DNA from: Chloroflexota bacterium
GTDB taxonomy: Bacteria; Chloroflexota; Dehalococcoidia; Lucifugimonadales; Lucifugimonadaceae
Direction of reading: 5' to 3'
Assembly: GCA_027623795.1 (NCBI GenBank)
Contig: JAQBUX010000006.1
Span: 1 to 34,369 of the forward strand
Length of the DNA: 34,369 nt
In this document: positions 27,752 to 34,369 of the stretch, piece after piece
Layout of the letters: every line of letters begins with the position of its first letter
Position numbering within the stretch: the stretch's first letter is position 1
Notes under the pieces: generated by a model
What the model was told of the DNA's origin: nothing
What the model saw: only the letters and a program-made list of their open reading frames with translations
The model's database searches: none
Position numbers and translations under genes: made by a program

Positions 27752-30700
27752 ATGGTGGACACAACGGACACATCCCGCCGAATTGGCAAGTACAACGTCC
27801 TGGAAGACCTCAGCGGCGAAGGGCATTCCAGGGTATTCCGGACCTTCGACCCGTCCTCAAGCCAGATGGTCGCGCTCAAATTACTGAACGAAGATTTGGC
27901 GGGCGACTTCAGTTTCTCTCAACGCTTTGAGGCCACTGCCGAGACGATCGCCGGCATAGACCACCCAAACCTGGTCCGCATTTTTACCGTCGGCAAGCAC
28001 GAAGGCGCGCCTTACGCCGCCCAGGAGTTCCTGTCCGACGATCTTCGGACCATCGTCGGACTCCCGGAGCCGATCAGCCTTGAGCGAGCCATCGAGCTGA
28101 GCAAGCAGGTCCTCGCCGGGCTTGCCGCCGCCCACGGCGCAGGAGTTCTGCACAGCGCCCTGAAACCGTCCAACGTCCTCATGGGCACCGACGGACAGGC
28201 CAAGCTGGCCGACTTCGGAATGATCCAAACCGCCGACATCTCCACAGCGATCGATCGCGGCGGTGTTCAGGCCGTCCTGCTCCACTACATCTCGCCTGAA
28301 CAGGCCCGGGATCACGCGATCGACACCCGGACCGATGTTTACGGCGCCGGCTGCCTTCTGTATCACCTGTTCTCCGGCAAGGCGCCCTTCGACGGACTCG
28401 AGCCGGGTCCTATCGTCCGCGCCCAGATCGGCGACGATCCCCCGCGCCCGAGCGAAATCCGCGCCGATCTCCCTGAGCGAATTTCAGACTTGATCATGAT
28501 CGCCATGGCGAAGGACCCGGCGCAGCGATTCCAGTCCGTGACGGACATGTCCGCCGCCCTTGATGGCGCCGTCATCGCCATCAACGAACCGGAAACGGAG
28601 CCAGGAAAACGCAAGAAACGGCGCGATCCGGCTGATCCTGAAGGCCCGAAGCCCCGGAAGAAAGGCGGCGTCGGGTACGTCATGCCTGCAGGTGAGTGGC
28701 GCTCCGGGCAGGCCCTCGCGACAGCGCGCGCGGAGCACACCGCAACGACGCTTAAGGACGGCAGGGTTCTTGTGGCGGGGGGCCAGCGTGAAAGTGGCAC
28801 GGCCGAGGTGTTCGACGCCTTCGAAAACCGGTGGGCTAGCGCGGGCTCGCTAACGCACCCCCGGACGCGCCATACGGCCACGGTGCTGGGGGACGGTGGG
28901 GTGCTCGTCGCTGGTGGATACAAAAACCTGGAGCCCTTCGACGCGTGTGAGACGTACGACCCGGAATCGAATAGCTGGTCGATCACGGGCAGCATGTTGA
29001 CGAAAAGGGCCGGTCACTCGGCCACCTTGATGCGGGACGGAAAGATTCTCGTCTCGGGAGGATACGGGGAACAGGGAATCGAAGCTTCTGCCGAGCTTTA
29101 CGATCCGAGCACAAAAGAGTGGACAAGAGTCGGAGCGATGGCCCACTCCCGCGCCGAGGCGGTGATGATAGGTCTGCCATCCGGCAGCGCCGTGATAATC
29201 GGCGGCCTCGGTGAAAACGGACGTGAAGCGTCCCTGGAGATATTCAACCCGACCAGAAACTCCTGGTCTCCCGGCGTGCCGATGAAAGTGGCGCGGAGTC
29301 GCCACACGGTCTCGGTCCTCCATAACGGACGTCTTCTCGTTGTCGGCGGAGAGGACGAAGATGGCGATCCTATAAGTTCGGCGGCGATTCTCGACCCGTT
29401 TCGCGGGGACTGGACCGATGCCGGTGTGCTCACCGATCCGAGGTCCCAGCACTCAGCCACCGTGCTTCCGGACGGCCGTGTCGTCGTAACCGGCGGCATG
29501 GACGAAGAGGTCGAACTTCTTTCAACCGAGATTTACGACTCGGTATCAAATCGGTGGTCGCTAGCGGCCAGCCCGGAGTCGGCGCCACTGTGGCACACCG
29601 CCAGCCTGCTCGCCGACGGACGCGTACTTCTGGCCGGCGGGTACGTGAACGACAACGTCGCCAACTCCACGCAAGAGTTTGACCCGGCGAGCGATGAATG
29701 GTCCCAGGCGGGCCGAATGGCGCACGAGAGATACGTCCACACCGCCACGACGCTAAAGGACGGCCGTATCGCCATCGTCGGCGGGTGGGACGGCGTGGCG
29801 CCCGTTGGTCCGATCGAGATCTATGACCATGCGAAGAAATCCTGGAATCCGTCGGGATCGATGAATATCCCGCGTTTCGACCATCGGTCCATGCTGCTCG
29901 AAAACGGAAAGGTCTTAATTGCCGGCGGCCGGTCCGGACAGACCGTCCTCGCCGAAACAGAGCTTTTTGACCCCGCGTCCGGGACCAGCGTTCCGACGGG
30001 CGAGATGGGTACGGCGCGCGCCGAGCACACCCTCGCGCTCTTGCAGGATGGCCGCGTACTCGTGTCGGGCGGATGGGATGGAAACAATATATTCCCGACC
30101 GCCGAAATCTGGGACCCGAAGTCCGGTGAATGGGCCGAAATCACCAGGATGCACGAGCCGAGACGCGGCCACACCACCGTGACGATGAGTGACGGACGCG
30201 TGCTCGCCGCAGGCGGATGGTCGGGCGACGGGCGACTGGTCGCGGCCGAGATATACGACCCCTCGACCGATGCCTGGGGGTCCGCCGGGGAGATGAGCTC
30301 GCCCCGCTACCTGCACACCGCCACCGTGCTAACAGACGGTCGGGTGCTCATGGCCGGCGGATGGAGTGGGGACAGCGTGTCGAACACGGCGGAGCTTTAT
30401 AAGCCGGGAACCCGAAAGTGGGCGAAGATCGGCAAGATGGGTGAGGCGCGGTACGTCCACAGCGCAGTCACGTTGAAGGACGGCAGGATCCTGGTCGTCG
30501 GAGGCCGGGCCGGGAAGTTCATGTCCCTCTCAACGGCAGATATCTGGGACCCGGTCAAGGGCTCGAAAAGCCCCTGGATGGCTGCGGGCCGCATGGCGTC
30601 CGCCCGGCTGTGGCACACGGCGTCCCTTCTTCCGGACGGCACGGTGCTTGTCGTCGGTGGCTGGACAGAGATCCTTGGTTCAGGCCGATTCATGGCGAGC

Positions 30701-30847
30701 GCTGAGCTATTTGACCTGGCCGAGTTTGATGCCGGGGCAAGCGACGCCGCGATGGTCAGTGATGCCCCGGTGGCCATACCGGACGGCGAAGCAGAGACCG
30801 GCGAGGAAGACGCTTCGACCCAACCTGCCCAGGAGACGGCCGCGTAG
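27752..30847 (+). CDS. Pseudokinase-kelch fusion, second copy: kinase-like domain (about 27785-28570) + 14 kelch repeats (about 28691-30728)
   Basis: MVALK retained, HSALKPSN for HRDLKPSN, ADFG and ISPEQARD retained; basic linker GKRKKRRDPADPEGPKPRKK then 14 kelch units. Track start is GTG 27719; ATG 27752 is an alternative. Confidence 0.9.
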   Translation: MVDTTDTSRRIGKYNVLEDLSGEGHSRVFRTFDPSSSQMVALKLLNEDLAGDFSFSQRFEATAETIAGIDHPNLVRIFTVGKHEGAPYAAQEFLSDDLRTIVGLPEPISLERAIELSKQVLAGLAAAHGAGVLHSALKPSNVLMGTDGQAKLADFGMIQTADISTAIDRGGVQAVLLHYISPEQARDHAIDTRTDVYGAGCLLYHLFSGKAPFDGLEPGPIVRAQIGDDPPRPSEIRADLPERISDLIMIAMAKDPAQRFQSVTDMSAALDGAVIAINEPETEPGKRKKRRDPADPEGPKPRKKGGVGYVMPAGEWRSGQALATARAEHTATTLKDGRVLVAGGQRESGTAEVFDAFENRWASAGSLTHPRTRHTATVLGDGGVLVAGGYKNLEPFDACETYDPESNSWSITGSMLTKRAGHSATLMRDGKILVSGGYGEQGIEASAELYDPSTKEWTRVGAMAHSRAEAVMIGLPSGSAVIIGGLGENGREASLEIFNPTRNSWSPGVPMKVARSRHTVSVLHNGRLLVVGGEDEDGDPISSAAILDPFRGDWTDAGVLTDPRSQHSATVLPDGRVVVTGGMDEEVELLSTEIYDSVSNRWSLAASPESAPLWHTASLLADGRVLLAGGYVNDNVANSTQEFDPASDEWSQAGRMAHERYVHTATTLKDGRIAIVGGWDGVAPVGPIEIYDHAKKSWNPSGSMNIPRFDHRSMLLENGKVLIAGGRSGQTVLAETELFDPASGTSVPTGEMGTARAEHTLALLQDGRVLVSGGWDGNNIFPTAEIWDPKSGEWAEITRMHEPRRGHTTVTMSDGRVLAAGGWSGDGRLVAAEIYDPSTDAWGSAGEMSSPRYLHTATVLTDGRVLMAGGWSGDSVSNTAELYKPGTRKWAKIGKMGEARYVHSAVTLKDGRILVVGGRAGKFMSLSTADIWDPVKGSKSPWMAAGRMASARLWHTASLLPDGTVLVVGGWTEILGSGRFMASAELFDLAEFDAGASDAAMVSDAPVAIPDGEAETGEEDASTQPAQETAA

Positions 30848-30952
30848 TCCAGGCTGAGGGGTTCAATCTCGGCTCGCGGCACGCGCGGTGGTGACGCAGA
30901 GCCTCCCATCAGGACGGCTCGCCCATAACGGGCTTGCGTCGCGCAGCACGTA

Positions 30953-32449
30953 TCACCCGGCGACGCTACGCGCGCGGCCCACCGCGTCGTACCAGCCCGC
31001 GATAAGGCGAGCGCGCTCACCCGCCGCCATCTCCGGCTCATATCGCGCCCCGGCCCGCCAGAGCCTTCCGATCTCCGCCTCGCTGCGCCACATTCCTGCG
31101 CCGCGGCCGGCCAGAAAGGCGGCGCCGAGGGCCGTCGTCTCGCTCACGTCGGACACCTCGACCGGCCGGTCGATGATGTCCGCCTGGAACTGCATCAGGA
31201 ACCGGCTGGCCGTCTGTCCCCCGTCGACCCGCAACGGAGAAGACGATCGCACTCCGGACCCCGACATCGCCCGAATCACGTCGCGCACCTGGTACGCCGT
31301 CGCCTCCAGCGCCGCCCGAGCGAGGTGTTCACGCGACGAGCCGCGCGTCAAACCGGTGATGATGCCGCGTGCGTCCGGGTCCCAGTGCGGCGCCCCGAGC
31401 CCCACAAATGCCGGCACCATGTACACCCCGCCGTTGTCTGACAGCGTCAGGGCCATATCGTCCGTCTCTTCCGCGGAGGCGACCACGCCGAGGCCGTCAC
31501 GCAACCACTGCACCGCCGCCCCAGTCACGAAAACTCCGCCCTCGCTGGCGTAGGTCCGTCTCGATCCGACCTGCCAGCCGACCGTGGACAGAATGCCATC
31601 CGTCGACGCCGGCGGGCTGGAACCGGCATTTGTCAGCACAAACGCGCCGGTGCCGTACGTGCACTTGGTCATGCCCTTGCTGAAACAGGCCTGGCCGTAG
31701 AGCGCCGCGTGCTGGTCACCCGCGACACCGGTCACCGGTAGCTCAGCGCCGAGTTCCGTAGCGTCCGTAACCGCGAAGTCTCCCGCGGAGGGCCGAACCT
31801 CGGGCAGCATCGCCCGCGGCACTCCAAATAGCTCCAGTAGCGATGAGTCCCACTCAAGATCGTGGATGTTCAGCAGCATCGTTCGTGAAGCGTTGGTGAC
31901 ATCTGTGACATGAGAGCGACGCCCCGAGAGCCGAAACAACAACCACGAATCGACGGTGCCGAAGCACAGATCCCCGGCCTCAGCCCTGCGCTGACCATCG
32001 GGGATGCGGTCGAGCAGCCAGCGCAACTTTGTGGCCGAGAAATAGGGATCGACCACGAGTCCCGTGCGGTCGCGTATGTCTCCAGAACGCCCCTGACGGA
32101 CCAGCTCGGCGCACGCGTCTGCCGTACGCCTGCACTGCCACACGATCGCGTTCGACACGGGTTCACCGGTCGCCCGGTCCCACACGACGACGGTCTCACG
32201 CTGATTGGTGATCCCGATCGCAGCGATCCCCGCCATGCCGACACCCGATTTTTCGACCGCCTCGATGGCGACCGCCCGGGCGTCCCGGTAGATGTCGGAC
32301 GCGTCGTGCTCCACCCAACCGGGCCGCGGGTAATGCTGACGCAGGTCCACCTGCGACGACGCTACCGGGCGCGCCTCGCCGTCGAACACGATCGCCCGTG
32401 TGCTTGTCGTGCCCTGGTCGATCGCGAGTATGTGTCGGGCTTCAGCCAA
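30953..32449 (-). CDS. glpK: Glycerol kinase
   Basis: ILAIDQGTTSTRAIVFD, GITNQRETVVVWDRATGEPVSNAIVWQCRRTAD, GVAGDQHAALYGQACF, KCTYGTGAFVLTNAG, VDGGQTASRFLMQFQADI. Confidence 0.95.
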   Translation of the reverse strand: MAEARHILAIDQGTTSTRAIVFDGEARPVASSQVDLRQHYPRPGWVEHDASDIYRDARAVAIEAVEKSGVGMAGIAAIGITNQRETVVVWDRATGEPVSNAIVWQCRRTADACAELVRQGRSGDIRDRTGLVVDPYFSATKLRWLLDRIPDGQRRAEAGDLCFGTVDSWLLFRLSGRRSHVTDVTNASRTMLLNIHDLEWDSSLLELFGVPRAMLPEVRPSAGDFAVTDATELGAELPVTGVAGDQHAALYGQACFSKGMTKCTYGTGAFVLTNAGSSPPASTDGILSTVGWQVGSRRTYASEGGVFVTGAAVQWLRDGLGVVASAEETDDMALTLSDNGGVYMVPAFVGLGAPHWDPDARGIITGLTRGSSREHLARAALEATAYQVRDVIRAMSGSGVRSSSPLRVDGGQTASRFLMQFQADIIDRPVEVSDVSETTALGAAFLAGRGAGMWRSEAEIGRLWRAGARYEPEMAAGERARLIAGWYDAVGRARSVAG

Positions 32450-32491
32450 CGTCGTCCCCGATTTTCGTTGAAGGCCGGCGCCCCGTCGAAG

Positions 32492-33484
32492 CTAGAGGCC
32501 GCGCCTTCGCGGGAGGTTGCCAACTCCGGCTCCGGGAGTGCCCGGCAGAATCGCGTCCAGCTCAGACATCTCCTCGCTCGTCAGCTCCCAGTCGCTTGCA
32601 GCGGCGTTCTGCTCGATCTGCTCGACCCGAGTCGCGCCGGCGATCACCGACGACACTTCCGGGTGCGCAAGCAGCCATGCAAACGCCAATTCCACCATGG
32701 AGTGGCCGTGTTCACCGGCGAACGACTCGAGAGCCTCAAGCACGTCAAAGTTGGCGTCGGTAAGCTGCGCGTCCGCCATCCGCTGAGTCCCCGCCAGCCG
32801 GGTTCCCTCAGGCAGATCGGCGCCGCGTTTGTACTTGCCGGTCAGGAATCCTGAGGCGAGCGGGAAGTAGGGCAGAATCCCGGTCTGGTACTTCGCGCTG
32901 GAGTGGATGAGTTCAATCTCCACATCGCGTTTCAACATCGAGTACTCGGGCTGATTGCTGACAAACTCCGGCCAACCGTAGCGCCGCGACACCTGGATGG
33001 CCTCGACCATCTCCCACGCCATGAAGTTGGAACAGCCGATGTAGCGCACCTTGCCCGCGGACACGATGTCGTCCAGCGCCCTCAGAGTCTCTTCGATCGG
33101 CGTTAGCGGGTCGGCGATGTGCATCTGGTACAGGTCGATGTAGTCGGTCTGCAGACGCCGGAGGCTGTTGTCCACCGAGTACTTCAGGTGGGCGGCAGAC
33201 AGGCCGTCCCTGTTCGGGCCTCCCGCCCACGGCATACCGGCCTTCGTGCCGATGATGACATCCTGCCGATACTCCTTGACCCCCCGGCCGATGAAGTCCT
33301 CGGAGATGCCCCCGGAGTACGAGTCTGATGTGTCAATGAAGTTGATGCCGTTGTCATGACAGGCGTCCAACGCCCTTTTCGCAGATTCGTAGTCCATCCG
33401 GCCCAGCATCTCGCCGAAGTTGTTGGTTCCAAGGCCGATGTTGGACACGAGCAGCCCGGAGCTGCCAAGACGTCGGTACTTCAT
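32492..33484 (-). CDS. Aldo/keto reductase
   Basis: MKYRRLGSSGLLVSNIGLGTNNFG, NFIDTSDSYSGG, IIGTKAG, YIDLYQMHIADPLTPIEETLRALDDIVSAGKVRYIGCSNF; Met at 33484. Confidence 0.93.
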   Translation of the reverse strand: MKYRRLGSSGLLVSNIGLGTNNFGEMLGRMDYESAKRALDACHDNGINFIDTSDSYSGGISEDFIGRGVKEYRQDVIIGTKAGMPWAGGPNRDGLSAAHLKYSVDNSLRRLQTDYIDLYQMHIADPLTPIEETLRALDDIVSAGKVRYIGCSNFMAWEMVEAIQVSRRYGWPEFVSNQPEYSMLKRDVEIELIHSSAKYQTGILPYFPLASGFLTGKYKRGADLPEGTRLAGTQRMADAQLTDANFDVLEALESFAGEHGHSMVELAFAWLLAHPEVSSVIAGATRVEQIEQNAAASDWELTSEEMSELDAILPGTPGAGVGNLPRRRGL

Positions 33485-33631
33485 GGACGCAGTTCTCTCC
33501 CCTTCGAGTGATTCGAATACAACGCCCGAGCTGGCGCAGCCAGATTGTAACGCCGCATGACCACAGCACACCCGGAACCGGGGTGTTGGCGGTGATGAGG
33601 GCGTCTCCATCATGTGGAGTTGACCCGCAGG

Positions 33632-33674
33632 TGTGGCGAGGGCGTCCCATGATGGCGTGAACGCCCTCGCCACA
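33632..33674. repeat. 14-bp perfect inverted repeat around the start of the membrane-protein gene
   Basis: TGTGGCGAGGGCGT (33632-33645) and ACGCCCTCGCCACA (33661-33674), 15-nt spacer. Confidence 0.75.
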
Positions 33675-34256
33675 TACCAGCAAAGGGCAGTCGCTAGACT
33701 TCTCTTTGTGGCGTTCACGCTTGAGACGCTCGTGATCGGCCTCGTCCGGGTGGCTGGCTCGCTACCCGTTCTGCGATGGGCGTTCGCCGACGCGTTGATC
33801 GCGATCCTGGTCGACTTCTCGGACCTGTTCCAGAAGAACCTGCTCGACCTGGGCGGTGTGGGCGACTACCAGCAGTTCGACAAGTGGGCGGACCTCGCCT
33901 ACATGGTCACCTTTCTGGTGGTTGCGCTCCGCTGGGACGGAGTGGCCCGGACCGTGGCTATAGGGCTGTTCAGCTTCAGGCTCGTCGGACTGGTGGCGTT
34001 CGAGGCGACTTCGTCCCGCACGGTGCTTCTGGCTTTCCCGAACCTTTTCGAGTTCTGGTTCGTATTTATCGCTGCACTCAAACACTGGTGGCCGGGGTAC
34101 GCCTTCACCCAGAAGCGGCTCGCGGGTTAGCTGTTCCTGCTTCTGGCCCTGAAAATGTTCCAGGAGTACACACTGCACGGGGCCAAATGGCTCGACAATT
34201 ATGTGGCGACCGACGTCGTCGCTGACTGGTGGAGCTTCCTGACGGGATGGATTTGA
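33633..34256 (+). pseudogene. Multi-pass membrane protein gene interrupted by an in-frame TAG (34128-34130)
   Basis: Track ORF 33633-34130 ends ...YAFTQKRLAG-TAG; the same frame continues LFLLLALKMFQEYTLHGAKWLDNYVATDVVADWWSFLTGWI to TGA at 34254-34256. Confidence 0.6.
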
Positions 34257-34369
34257 GATCGGTACGATCGGTACGCAGGACAACATGAACGCCAGCCCCC
34301 TCCGACACACCTCAGGACAGGCCAGCCGCCACACCGTAGGGGCGTATGGCTATCCGCCCTCGGGCGGGG

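Noticed and set aside
31910-32854. 314-aa plus-strand ORF
   Set aside because: Antisense to glpK and the aldo/keto reductase; no protein-like motifs.
33762-34334. 190-aa minus-strand ORF
   Set aside because: Shadow ORF opposite the membrane-protein gene; highly charged low-information sequence.

Overview
GC-rich bacterial window, about 34 kb. Gene content resembles an uncultured Chloroflexota (possibly SAR202-like) genome; this taxonomic guess is inference only. It is densely coding, with about 30 supportable genes on both strands. Most are ordinary: amidohydrolases, an Ada/AraC-AlkA fusion divergent from Ogt, an enolase-superfamily enzyme, VOC proteins, PIG-L, NnrS, secernin-type C69 peptidase, GlpK, an aldo/keto reductase and a Fic protein. 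The standout is a tandem pair of giant genes (24530-27505 and 27752-30847). Each encodes an N-terminal Ser/Thr-kinase-like domain that has lost the catalytic HRD aspartate (HGG and HSA), joined without a visible transmembrane helix to exactly 14 kelch repeats, which read as two seven-bladed propellers. Other items worth checking: an inositol-monophosphatase-like protein with two metal-ligand Asp positions changed to Cys and His; a membrane-protein gene interrupted by one in-frame TAG with convincing coding sequence after it; a three-gene AIM24 paralog operon convergent with a GerW/YtfJ-DUF2953-small-protein operon; overlapping tandem DUF3179 lipoprotein genes; a 200-bp element bounded by 30-bp inverted repeats; a 32-nt perfect palindrome inside the end of a DUF302 gene; and an AT-rich palindromic operator-like site on the Fic gene. 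No tRNA, rRNA or CRISPR was seen. All family calls are from reading motifs; no searches were run.
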